Shown here piece by piece: positions 43,076 through 51,651 of a DNA stretch of 64,000 nt. Position numbers and translations under genes: made by a program. Origin of the DNA: an uncultured Fibrobacter sp. (GTDB taxonomy: Bacteria; Fibrobacterota; Fibrobacteria; Fibrobacterales; Fibrobacteraceae); contig CAMKNA010000004.1 of NCBI GenBank assembly GCA_946414075.1, positions 1 to 64,000 of the forward strand, read 5' to 3'. The notes under the pieces were generated by a model. The model was not told the origin of the DNA, did not search any database, and saw nothing but the letters and a program-made list of their open reading frames with translations. Numbering within the stretch: the stretch's first letter is position 1; each line of letters begins with the position of its first letter.

Positions 43076-44347
43076 GTGAAAAAAATTTGGATATTCATAT
43101 TCGTAGTAACGGTTCTTCTCGCCGCCTGCTCTTCCGACGGTGATGGCGGTGCGGCTGCTGCGTCGTCGGAAGTTGCTTCCGTGCATGCAGAAACTTTTGA
43201 CGACCTTCCCAACTGCAGCAAGAGCAGGGAAGGTGACCTGGCCGAAGTTCAGGACGAACGCAAGGCCTACCGCTGCCAAAAGGGTGCCTGGGAATTTGAC
43301 CACGATGTTCTTGATACGGTCAAGACCGAAGATGACTTGCCCGCCTGCACTGGCAGGAAGGAGGGCCTGTCCCTGTTCGTGCAATTTGAGCACGCGGCAT
43401 ACACTTGCGACGGCATGCGCTGGGGCAAGGAGGAAAAGGGAAATGCCGACTCTGGCATTGCCGAATACGAATCCGAAGACGATTTGCCCAGTTGCTCCGA
43501 CAATCGCGAGGGTTCCTTGGCCTTGATTGATGGTGATGCATACCTTTGCGAAGACAAGCACTGGAACGACAAGGGTGCCTATTACGTCACCATAGACAGC
43601 CTCGCGAACTGCACTGCCAAACGGAATGGTGAAAAAGTCTACATCGCCGACGAGGGCACTACCCTGAAATGTGTTGATGGGGAATGGATCAGCAACGCCA
43701 AGAATAGTTCGTCATCTATTTCAAAGACCTCCGAATCTGCCGAAGGGACTCTCACCGATTCTCGCGATGGTCAAACGTACAAGACTGTTACTATTGGCGC
43801 TCAAACTTGGATGGCGGAGAATCTGAATTACGAAACGACAGGCAGCTACTGCTACAGAGATTCTGCAAAATACTGTGCCACGTACGGACGTCTCTACCTT
43901 TGGGCTGCTGCAATGGACAGCGCAGGTACTTGGAGTTCGAACGGTAAAGGCTGTGGAATTAGTTCGGTATGTTCGCCGAAATTGCCTGTTCGAGGCGCTT
44001 GCCCCAAGGGCTGGCATCTGCCTGACACCACGGAATGGAATATCCTGTTTGCTACAGTGGGAGGAGGCTCTATGGCTGGAACCAAGCTTAAGTCTCAGAG
44101 TGGTTGGTACGATGGTGGTAATGGCGATGATGCTTTTGACTTTGCTGCGTTGCCCGCCGGTAACTACTACTACGGTAATTCTTACGATTGCAGCGCTGGC
44201 AGCAATGCATACTTCTGGAGTTCTACGAAGTATAATGTCGAGGGAACGTATATCATGCGTCTGTACTATAGTGCGGATTACGCGAATATAAGCGACACTA
44301 AGGGATCAAATGGGTTTTCCGTCCGTTGCCTCAAGGATTCTAACTAA
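43076..44347 (+). CDS. FISUMP-domain lipoprotein
   Basis: A 423-residue lipoprotein starting at GTG 43076 (MKKIWIFIFVVTVLLAACSSD, lipobox LLAAC). Four Cys-pair modules (about 38-205) are followed by a short Ser-rich linker and one FISUMP domain (about 222-423) with QTWMAENLNYE, YGRLYLWAAAM, CPKGWHLPDTTEW, AALPAGNYYYG, FWSSTK and VRCLKDSN. The modules match those of the 40503 gene in order and at high DNA identity, so the two share recent ancestry or exchange sequence. The predicted location is the cell surface or outer-membrane inner leaflet. Confidence 0.87.
   Translation: MKKIWIFIFVVTVLLAACSSDGDGGAAAASSEVASVHAETFDDLPNCSKSREGDLAEVQDERKAYRCQKGAWEFDHDVLDTVKTEDDLPACTGRKEGLSLFVQFEHAAYTCDGMRWGKEEKGNADSGIAEYESEDDLPSCSDNREGSLALIDGDAYLCEDKHWNDKGAYYVTIDSLANCTAKRNGEKVYIADEGTTLKCVDGEWISNAKNSSSSISKTSESAEGTLTDSRDGQTYKTVTIGAQTWMAENLNYETTGSYCYRDSAKYCATYGRLYLWAAAMDSAGTWSSNGKGCGISSVCSPKLPVRGACPKGWHLPDTTEWNILFATVGGGSMAGTKLKSQSGWYDGGNGDDAFDFAALPAGNYYYGNSYDCSAGSNAYFWSSTKYNVEGTYIMRLYYSADYANISDTKGSNGFSVRCLKDSN
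43196..43309 (+). repeat. 114-bp module repeat in FISUMP genes, copy 2
   Basis: Second copy of the block described at 40626-40739, located at the same position relative to the signal peptide. Copies 1 and 2 are exactly 2570 bases apart with no indels between them. Confidence 0.85.
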
Positions 44348-44382
44348 AACAGAAAAATTTTTTAAAACATCAATGGTAAAAA

Positions 44383-44997
44383 ATGAAACTCAACACATTC
44401 CTGCTCACCCTATTCCTCCCCTTTTTTTTCATTGCCTGCGGCAATGGTGGCGGTGGTACTGCCGCCAACGATTCTGACTGGGTCAAACTCCGAGTGGATA
44501 CCTTCGATGAATTGCCTAATTGCAGCAAGAGCAGGGAAGGGGAGCGAGCAAAAGTCAAGGATAAACAAGAAATCTACGAATGTACGAACGGATATTGGGA
44601 GTTAAAGGATTATTATGTGGATACCGTCATGACATTGGCAAACTTGCCGGAGTGCGAAGACGATGTTTTTTTTGCGTTTTTTGTGAGGGAAAAGGAAGAC
44701 CTTTATTCCTGTGTAAATGGTAACCTGGTATCATACGACCTCGCTAAATTTAAGCCTAAGGAGTACAGGAGCGAAGACGATTTACCGGTCTGTTCTAGTT
44801 CACGTAGTGATGAAATTGCCTTGGTAAACAAGGTGGCTTACCGTTGCCATGATGGCCGCTGGAAAGATATGGGTATTTACTATGCCACCGATGAAGACCT
44901 GAAAAATTGCACGGCGAAGCGTGATGGCGAAAGGGCCTATGTGGCAAACTATTATACAACGGTTTATTGTGAAGATGGTGTATGGAATGAGGAGTGA
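44383..44997 (+). CDS. Lipoprotein with Cys-pair modules but no FISUMP domain
   Basis: A 204-residue lipoprotein (lipobox FFIAC) made only of four Cys-pair modules of the type seen in its neighbours (for example LPNCSKSREG and NCTAKRDGERAYV ... YCEDGVW). It stops where the linker and FISUMP domain would begin. The modules have diverged more than those of the 40503 and 43076 genes (module 2 has lost the REG stretch). It is followed after one base by the FISUMP-GH5 gene. It may be a truncated paralog or a real short protein showing that the modules work alone. Confidence 0.75.
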   Translation: MKLNTFLLTLFLPFFFIACGNGGGGTAANDSDWVKLRVDTFDELPNCSKSREGERAKVKDKQEIYECTNGYWELKDYYVDTVMTLANLPECEDDVFFAFFVREKEDLYSCVNGNLVSYDLAKFKPKEYRSEDDLPVCSSSRSDEIALVNKVAYRCHDGRWKDMGIYYATDEDLKNCTAKRDGERAYVANYYTTVYCEDGVWNEE

Positions 44998-44998
44998 A

Positions 44999-47170
44999 AT
45001 GTATCGGATGGCAAAAATAATTACATTGGGTGCCACCGCAGTGATGGCTCTATTCCTGGCCGCCTGCGGTTCCGATAGTGACGGCGGTACCGCTGCAAAC
45101 GAATCCGTCTCCATTCAGGCAGACACCTTCGACGACCTGCCCAATTGCAGCAAGAACAGGGAAGGTGACCTGGCCGAAGTCTTGGACGAGCGTAAGGCCT
45201 ACCGTTGCCAAAAGGGCGCCTGGGAATTCGACCACGATGTTTATGATTCTGTAGCGACAGAAGACGATTTACCTGCCTGCACAGCTAAGAAAGAAGGCCT
45301 TTCATTGTTTGTCGCGAGTGAGTATGCGGCATACACTTGTGATGGCAAACGCTGGAGCAAGGCAAAAAAGGCCGTCGATATGCAGGAATATAAAACCTTC
45401 GATGACCTGCCCAATTGCAGCAAGAACAGGGAGGGAGAACAGGCTTACGTAAATGACGTAAAAAAGGTCTTCGTCTGTTCCGACGGCGTATGGGAAGAAG
45501 GCAAGGTCTCAGGTTCTTCGTCTAGCGCCTCTAAGGTTCCCGAACCAGAAGAAGGGACTCTTACTGATTCCCGTGATGGCCGTACCTACAAGACCGTTGT
45601 TATTGGTACCCAGACCTGGATGGCGGAGAACCTGAACTACTCCACATTGAAATCCACTTGTCCTCTAGAAAATAGTTCCTACTGCGATAAATACGGACGC
45701 ATATACCAGTACGCCTCGGTAGATGGAACCCTCTGCCCAAGCGGCTGGCATATCCCGACCCTTTCGGAATGGCAGACGATGTTGGATTACGTCGATGTGA
45801 ACAATGGCTACGAGGGAGTGGGCAAGAGCCTGAAATCCAGCAAGGGGTGGTACGAGGCCGGAACGACGGTGGAAAAGAGAATCGCCATTGCGGCCGGAAA
45901 AGACCCCTTCGGCTTTTCCGCACTCCCGGCGGGGAGTTGCTGGGAGTATTCCGGTACATGGAGCTGTTACAGCGATGACGAGGCCAGGTTCTGGATTAGT
46001 AACGGCCAGGCGTATAAAATTTCTTTTGACAGCGATCAGATTGAATTGGATCCCGATGTAGGTCGTACCCAATATGATTATGCGAGAATTTCGGTCCGTT
46101 GTATAAAGGACGGTTCGGCTGTGGTCGCCAGTTCATCTTCTTTCTCCGAAAATGCGAGCGACGTTGGCCCGGTAAGCCAGTATGGCCAGCTGCAAACAGG
46201 GAAAAACTCCAAGGGCGAGGGCCGCATTTACGGCAGTTGCAAAAACTGGTCCGCCTCCGGCAAAGAAGTGCAGGTAAAAGGATTAAGCCTGTACTGGAGT
46301 ATCAACCTTGGCCAGACCAAGTCATTTTGGAACAAGACTGTCATAGATTACATGGTGAAAAACCTGAAGGTAGAAATCGTTCGCGCTCCCATGGGCGTTG
46401 ACGAAAATTTCGGTGATGGAAACTATTTCTCCAATACGATGACTTATCAACAATACCTGGATCAAGTCGTTCAGGCCGCCATAGATAACGACATCTATGT
46501 CATTATTGATTATCATAGCCACAAGGCCAACGACAACGTGACTAATGCAAAGCTGTTTTTTGAAACAATGGCGCAAAAATGGGGCAGCTACGACAATGTT
46601 ATTTTCGAGATATTCAACGAACCTGCCTGTCTTAAAAACGGGAGCGGTGACTGCTCGACATCATCTTACGGTGGCGGTTTCTTGCCTTGGTCGAGCATCA
46701 AAACTTATGCGAACCAGATTATACCGGTTATTCGCCAGTATTCCGATAACCTGATAATCGTCGGGACTCCGAAATGGGACCAGCAGCCTAATGCCGCCAT
46801 AGGTGAAGAAGTCACCGATTCCGAAAACAACACGGCATACGCATTCCACTACTACGCCGGAACCCACACTATTGAAGAAGAAGGAGCCAATGCCGAGGAG
46901 GCTATGCAAGCGGGTCTTTCCGTATTTGTCAGCGAATGGGGAACGGTAAACGCAGAAGGGGATGGCAAGGTGGCGGACGCCAATGGCTCGTGGCAGACTT
47001 GGATGGACGAGTATAAGCTTTCTTCTGCGAACTGGAGCGTGGCAAGCTTATCCGAGGGTGCTTCGTTCTTTACGACTTCTGGAGCGTGGAACTACTCCCA
47101 AAGCGGGACATGGGTGAAGAACAATGTCCTTGCCAACAACCTCTCCAGTTATACCAAGTGTGCAAGGTAG
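44999..47170 (+). CDS. FISUMP-GH5 fusion lipoprotein (cellulase)
   Basis: About 723 residues. The ATG at 44999 follows GAGGAG one base after the preceding stop. The order is: lipobox FLAAC (Cys23), three Cys-pair modules (about 42-166), Ser-rich linker, FISUMP domain (about 185-372), Ser-rich linker, and a glycoside hydrolase family 5 domain (about 390-723). In the GH5 part, VIIDYHSH is a conserved strand, the acid/base is Glu541 in FEIFNEP, and the nucleophile is Glu646 in VFVSEWGT. The sequence is closest in style to GH5_2 endoglucanases. The protein should be a surface-anchored enzyme cutting cellulose or a related beta-glucan. Confidence 0.87.
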   Translation: MYRMAKIITLGATAVMALFLAACGSDSDGGTAANESVSIQADTFDDLPNCSKNREGDLAEVLDERKAYRCQKGAWEFDHDVYDSVATEDDLPACTAKKEGLSLFVASEYAAYTCDGKRWSKAKKAVDMQEYKTFDDLPNCSKNREGEQAYVNDVKKVFVCSDGVWEEGKVSGSSSSASKVPEPEEGTLTDSRDGRTYKTVVIGTQTWMAENLNYSTLKSTCPLENSSYCDKYGRIYQYASVDGTLCPSGWHIPTLSEWQTMLDYVDVNNGYEGVGKSLKSSKGWYEAGTTVEKRIAIAAGKDPFGFSALPAGSCWEYSGTWSCYSDDEARFWISNGQAYKISFDSDQIELDPDVGRTQYDYARISVRCIKDGSAVVASSSSFSENASDVGPVSQYGQLQTGKNSKGEGRIYGSCKNWSASGKEVQVKGLSLYWSINLGQTKSFWNKTVIDYMVKNLKVEIVRAPMGVDENFGDGNYFSNTMTYQQYLDQVVQAAIDNDIYVIIDYHSHKANDNVTNAKLFFETMAQKWGSYDNVIFEIFNEPACLKNGSGDCSTSSYGGGFLPWSSIKTYANQIIPVIRQYSDNLIIVGTPKWDQQPNAAIGEEVTDSENNTAYAFHYYAGTHTIEEEGANAEEAMQAGLSVFVSEWGTVNAEGDGKVADANGSWQTWMDEYKLSSANWSVASLSEGASFFTTSGAWNYSQSGTWVKNNVLANNLSSYTKCAR
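45128..45241 (+). repeat. 114-bp module repeat in FISUMP genes, copy 3
   Basis: Third copy of the module block, in the FISUMP-GH5 gene. It carries AGC-AAG-AAC where copies 1 and 2 have AGC-AAG-AGC. Confidence 0.82.
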
Positions 47171-47191
47171 GCCGTAGAAAAATCAGCAAAA

Positions 47192-47218
47192 GTAACACTT
47201 TCAACCCCATCGGGTGTT
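47192..47218 (+). promoter_or_regulatory. Two-block promoter/operator motif, copy C (TonB-dependent receptor)
   Basis: GTAACACTTT, 10 bases, GGGTGTT. It lies 55 bases upstream of the proposed TTG start of the receptor and after the GH5 stop. Compare copies A (32896-32922) and B (57687-57713). Confidence 0.6.
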
Positions 47219-47273
47219 TAAATGGCAAATAGTTCCGCCTATTTGCTATTTTTGTCCGAAATTCGGGAATCGT

Positions 47274-49778
47274 TTGTTGAAAGTCTGGTCATACATCGTC
47301 TTTTTGCTGTCCCTGGCGGCCTCCCTTGCCTTTGCGCAAGGGACGGCAGGTTCCGCGCAGTCCGTTCCCGGCTCTACAACAGCAGACTCTGTAAAGGTCG
47401 AGGGAATCGTCTTCAACGGCGTGGTGCAGGATTCCTCCTTTGCGGCTGGCGAAAAGCTGAACGTGGAAATCCTCGAGTCTGGCGAGGCACTACAGACCAC
47501 CGTGGGCACGCCCTTCAGCGTGGTGCTGCCCGAAGATACCCTCTGGAACATTTGCGTGACCAATTCCGATACGGCAGGCGCCGAAAAGGAAAAATGCTAT
47601 GAGCTTAAGTACGTCGGTACGGAACGAGCTTTCTCCCAAACACTGGGTGAGGCCTTTGTTACGGGTGAAGGGGAAAGCACAGAGCTGGCGTCAGGCCTGG
47701 ACACCCTCCCTTCGGTCGAGAAAGGCGCTGGTAAGCAACGCCCCGACTCTGCTGAAGTCAATGTAGATTCCCTTCTGGCGGGGGGTGATAATTCCAAAGT
47801 GACAGAGCTCAAGAAGGTGGTGGTCCAGTTGCGGCGCCGCCCTAAGCGCAGCCCGGGCGAGTCCGTAGTGTCGGCCAAGTCCATCAAGCGCATGCCCAGC
47901 CTTGCCGAGGCCGATGTCATCAAGAGCATCCAGGCTCTCCCGGGCGTGGTGGCCAGTTCGGATTTCAGCTCCAAGATATATGTTCGAGGCGGCGCCGCGG
48001 ACCAGAACCTATTCTTGTTCGACAATGCCGTCGTCTATTCTCCGGTGCATTTCTTCGGGCTGTTCAGCACCTTCCTTGTGGAAGGAATCGACGATGTGAA
48101 ATTCTACAAGAGCGGTTTTCCGGCGCAGTATGGCAACCGCCTGAGTTCCGTGCTGAAGATGGATGGCCGCGCGGGCGGTCAGGATACCGTCGACGAATGG
48201 TTCAGCAAGTCCAGTATCAAGATAAGCACTTTTGCGGCACAGGTCCATACGGAAGGCCATCAGGGGCCCGCCCGCTGGGTGGTGGCAGGGCGCACTACCT
48301 ACATCGGCTACATGCTGGACCTGTGTAGGGCCCTCAACATTCTGGAGTTGGATCTGGACTACGAGTTTACGGACTTGCAGGGAACCTTCGTCTACAACTT
48401 TACCGACGATACCCGCATGAAACTCAGTTTTTATGTGGGCAAGGACCGCCTGAGTTTTGACCCGCTTTACATGGATTGGGGGAACGTGGCCGTTCCCGTT
48501 AATTTCTACCACCGCATTAACGGTGACTGGGATTACAACGCCACCTTGGCCTACAGCGAATTTTTCCAGACCATGAAAATCGGTGATCTCATGTCTATCG
48601 AGATGTTCCTTTACAGCTTTGCTGGCAAGCAATGGCTAAACTACCGGGGCATTCATAATCATACCATTACTTTTGGCTACGAACTGGAATACTACTACGA
48701 GCGTTACCAGGAAAAACTTTCCACCATGTCCATTGCGGATATCCAGAAACCTTTCCACCATGTGGGCTACCTGCAAGACGCCTGGAAGTTGACTCCCGAT
48801 CTTTTGCTGCAGTATGGGCTTCGTTTCAATTACCAGACGGCGGCAGAACATTTCGGTGTAGAACCACGAACCTCTTTGACAATTAATCTGGACAATACTA
48901 AGACTCTTGAACTGTATGGTGGCTATTACCTGCAATACCTGAATTCTATCATCTATACCGACCAGGAAACCCTGAACGAATTCTACTACCCGGCCACCAC
49001 CACCACCAAGGGCAAGCATATCGAACCAGCATCATCGTGGCTCGTCGCCGCAGAATATTCCCAGCGTGAAATTTTCGATGACTACGACGCCACCGTGGGC
49101 GTCTATTACAAGACCCAGAACAACCTGAACACCTTCGTAACCCAGATGGACAGCACCGACGAGGAAGAATCGGACGAGTTCGTGATTGCGGATTATTTCG
49201 GTACCGCCGAAGCCTATTCTTTTGGCTACGAACTTTCGCTCCGCAAGGATAAGGGCTGGTTGTTTGGCGGTATCAACTGGAGTCAGAGCATTAGCGTCAT
49301 GCGTACCAACGATGGCACCAAGGCCTATTTCCCCAGCTGGCACCAGCCTTACGCCGTCAAGATGGATTTGGGCATCAACTGGAAGGGTGACGAAGACGCC
49401 CTCTGGAAGCACAAGGTCAAGGGCCGCTATTTCCGCAGTTCCGTAATGCTCAAGTATTCGGCGGGCATGCCCATCAGCGAATACAAGGGCTACTACTTCT
49501 CCGAGGAAATCGGGAACCAGCAATATGACGACGATATCGTGGTACTGCCGGGTAGTCGCAATGCGGGTCGGCAGACGAACTACTTCAGGGTTGATGTGAA
49601 ACTGATTGATATCGGCCGTGAAAACAAGTGGAATTTCAGTTGGACCATCATCAACCTGACTGATCACGAGAACATGTTCTACACCTATTACGACACGAGT
49701 AAGAATCCGCCTGAAAAGACATCTATTACGCAGTTCCCCTTTTTACCGATTATGCTGAGCTATGAGTACTATTTCTAG
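47274..49778 (+). CDS. TonB-dependent outer membrane receptor
   Basis: About 834 residues: a signal peptide (LLKVWSYIVFLLSLAASLAFAQG), an N-terminal beta domain, a plug domain (from about 190: SVVSAKSIKRMPSLAEADVIKSIQALPGV ... IYVRGGAADQNLFLFDNAVVY) and a long barrel of alternating aromatic strands ending in LSYEYYF with terminal Phe. A TTG at 47274 or 47277 is the likely start, because earlier codons lie inside a promoter-like motif and encode no plausible signal peptide. It should import a TonB-energised ligand. The following lipoprotein may be its partner. Direct polysaccharide import is possible but unproven. Confidence 0.85.
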   Translation: MLKVWSYIVFLLSLAASLAFAQGTAGSAQSVPGSTTADSVKVEGIVFNGVVQDSSFAAGEKLNVEILESGEALQTTVGTPFSVVLPEDTLWNICVTNSDTAGAEKEKCYELKYVGTERAFSQTLGEAFVTGEGESTELASGLDTLPSVEKGAGKQRPDSAEVNVDSLLAGGDNSKVTELKKVVVQLRRRPKRSPGESVVSAKSIKRMPSLAEADVIKSIQALPGVVASSDFSSKIYVRGGAADQNLFLFDNAVVYSPVHFFGLFSTFLVEGIDDVKFYKSGFPAQYGNRLSSVLKMDGRAGGQDTVDEWFSKSSIKISTFAAQVHTEGHQGPARWVVAGRTTYIGYMLDLCRALNILELDLDYEFTDLQGTFVYNFTDDTRMKLSFYVGKDRLSFDPLYMDWGNVAVPVNFYHRINGDWDYNATLAYSEFFQTMKIGDLMSIEMFLYSFAGKQWLNYRGIHNHTITFGYELEYYYERYQEKLSTMSIADIQKPFHHVGYLQDAWKLTPDLLLQYGLRFNYQTAAEHFGVEPRTSLTINLDNTKTLELYGGYYLQYLNSIIYTDQETLNEFYYPATTTTKGKHIEPASSWLVAAEYSQREIFDDYDATVGVYYKTQNNLNTFVTQMDSTDEEESDEFVIADYFGTAEAYSFGYELSLRKDKGWLFGGINWSQSISVMRTNDGTKAYFPSWHQPYAVKMDLGINWKGDEDALWKHKVKGRYFRSSVMLKYSAGMPISEYKGYYFSEEIGNQQYDDDIVVLPGSRNAGRQTNYFRVDVKLIDIGRENKWNFSWTIINLTDHENMFYTYYDTSKNPPEKTSITQFPFLPIMLSYEYYF

Positions 49779-51411
49779 GTTCATTGTACGTCATTCTGGA
49801 GCGCGACGCGCGACGGAATCCATGCTGTTCGTGTGTGTTTGTGTACTGTTTATTTTGACTGCCTGCGGTGATTTTCATGGGCCGTGGGACTTTTATCCCG
49901 AAGAACGGGAGGTCTATACTGGTATTTATACTTACGGCTATGTACAGGCTAAGGGTGGTACCAACATTTGTTTCTCTAAGGTCTACGAGTTGGATGAAAC
50001 ATCTTCTCCGACTTTTGCCTTCTATGACAGCGCCCGCGTCACGGTGAAGGGCCGTTTCGACAATCAGGGAAATGCAGTTGATACTACGCTCGCTCTCGTT
50101 CCTGGGGCAGGCAGGCCCAACTGCTTTGAGGGATCTCTCGAAGGGATTTCTGGAGAGACCTACACCATGAACGCCTATTTTGAATGGGACAGCGCAGGGC
50201 ATTCGGTCAAGACAACCTACATGGCAAAGGCGAAGGTCCCGAAGCCGGTCAAGGTCAAGGGCGTCAACATGCCCCAGCAGGACGGCAGCTACAAGTGGAG
50301 TGAATACAAGGGCTACAAAGACGAAAATGATACCACGCCCATGCGGGTGAAGTATTTGGAATTCCCCATGGACATGGAGTTTTTCAAGGTGGCCCTGGAT
50401 TACGACAAGTCCATCGGTGGCGTGCTGATCCTCCTGACCTACGACATTGATAATGACGAGCCACTTAATACCACTCTGAATAATATGTTCAGGGGTCTTA
50501 CGGAAAAGGACTCCATGGGCTATCGAGGAATATCGGTACACGACCCCCTGGAAAGGTATGTGAAGGGCGGTTATTCCGAAAACTCTACCATTGCCGGCAT
50601 ACACATGCTGGATACGCTTTACGGTACGGGAATGATGCTGCCCTTGGGTGAATTCTACATGGACTTCTACTCTACGGATAGTGCCTATATTGATTATGTG
50701 GACAAGGTGAAAGCCTCCGAGGACGATTCGCGGATTATTCCGGAATCCAACATCGAAAACGGCATGGGGGTGTTTACGGGCATCGCCAAGACACGGGTCA
50801 ACATCTTTGTGGAAGGAGACGGGGTCTCTCTCAGGCATGTGGCCTACAGGAACTGCTCCGACAAGAAGGGCGACAATTCCGGTAGTTGGGATTCCAAGGC
50901 CTGCAGACTTTACCAGGATGTCTTCTGCGCCGGCATCGAAAAATGGGACGACCTGCAGACGGCCAATGCTTCGGCCTACAAGTACTACGCCGATTCCGTT
51001 CCCCATTACGGCATGGAAACCTGCTACGCTTCCCAGGTCAAGGCGGCCATGATGTTGGATACCACAAGGTGGTCTCTTTTCTTGCCTGATTCCATTGATG
51101 CTGATGACAAATCGGATGCCTATGGCGATGGATTGCGGCGCTACTGTGTGGCGAGCAACTTCAAGAGCAATAAGATTGCGGACTGTTCTACGCTTAAAAA
51201 GCAATGCATGGAAAGTGCCGACAGGAACGACTGCAAGGAATATCTATGGCTCTGGTGTGCCGATCGCAACTGGCAACTGGACACCTACGAACAGTGCCGT
51301 AGCGCCCTGGTGAGCCGCTACTACATAGAAGAACAAAAATCCCCCGTCTTGGCGAGGGAGGTCGAGTTGATTTGTAAGCAGGACAAACCTGCGGTTTGCA
51401 AGAACTGGTAG
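49762..51411 (+). CDS. Lipoprotein paired with TonB-dependent receptor (DUF4249-like?)
   Basis: A 549-residue lipoprotein with lipobox FILTAC. The start is uncertain. ATG 49762 overlaps the receptor stop and gives a 20-residue Arg-rich n-region before the hydrophobic MLFVCVCVLFIL. ATG 49822 would leave no positive charge. The longer form is preferred, which means that a palindromic repeat (49790-49822) codes for the n-region. The body has beta-rich Thr/Tyr stretches and a Cys-rich C-terminal part (CRLYQDVFCAGIEKW, CKEYLWLWC). No family is recognised with confidence. The place after a receptor recalls SusD or DUF4249 partners in Bacteroidota. Confidence 0.65.
   Translation: MSTISRFIVRHSGARRATESMLFVCVCVLFILTACGDFHGPWDFYPEEREVYTGIYTYGYVQAKGGTNICFSKVYELDETSSPTFAFYDSARVTVKGRFDNQGNAVDTTLALVPGAGRPNCFEGSLEGISGETYTMNAYFEWDSAGHSVKTTYMAKAKVPKPVKVKGVNMPQQDGSYKWSEYKGYKDENDTTPMRVKYLEFPMDMEFFKVALDYDKSIGGVLILLTYDIDNDEPLNTTLNNMFRGLTEKDSMGYRGISVHDPLERYVKGGYSENSTIAGIHMLDTLYGTGMMLPLGEFYMDFYSTDSAYIDYVDKVKASEDDSRIIPESNIENGMGVFTGIAKTRVNIFVEGDGVSLRHVAYRNCSDKKGDNSGSWDSKACRLYQDVFCAGIEKWDDLQTANASAYKYYADSVPHYGMETCYASQVKAAMMLDTTRWSLFLPDSIDADDKSDAYGDGLRRYCVASNFKSNKIADCSTLKKQCMESADRNDCKEYLWLWCADRNWQLDTYEQCRSALVSRYYIEEQKSPVLAREVELICKQDKPAVCKNW
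49790..49822. repeat. REP-like palindromic element inside a coding start
   Basis: A 33-bp element (GTCATTCTGGAGCGCGA, then CGCGCGACGGAATCCA) with GC-rich, partly self-complementary core and the GTCATTC...GAATCC ends typical of dispersed bacterial palindromic units. Only one copy lies in this window. It covers codons 10-20 of the lipoprotein gene, up to the internal ATG at 49822. Confidence 0.6.
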
Positions 51412-51420
51412 ACGAAAGGT

Positions 51421-51492
51421 TTACACCAGGTCCCAGCCACCGAAACCGCGGATGTCGGCGACCTGTCCGCCGGTGAGTTTACTCTCTATAAT
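51421..51492 (-). pseudogene. Short 3' gene remnant on the minus strand
   Basis: On the minus strand a 23-codon frame reads ...KLTGGQVADIRGFGGWDLV and stops at 51421-51423. It is preceded by an in-frame TGA at 51493-51495. The GC content and codon use look coding, unlike the AT-rich DNA beside it. It may be the tail of a deleted gene. The source family is not recognised and chance cannot be excluded. Confidence 0.3.
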
Positions 51493-51651
51493 TCATAAAG
51501 TCAAATATATAATTTCCATCAAAATGATAAACTATTTTGATTATTTGTAGAAAACAGCCTATTTTGCTGTACTTTATCATAACGCCACGCAGGTGGACGC
51601 GCTCAATTTTTTTACCTTTGATAAAGTGAATTATGTTTTTTGGGGCCTACT

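Noticed and set aside
37604-47170. The FISUMP array as a phage- or integron-derived cassette array
   Set aside because: I see no integrase, attC-like sites or regular spacing. Lipoprotein signals and domain sharing fit a local paralog family.
49750-51204. A 484-codon open frame on the minus strand
   Set aside because: It lies opposite the receptor-associated lipoprotein gene, has no ribosome site and gives a low-complexity His/Val/Arg-rich product. It mirrors the codon bias of the real gene.
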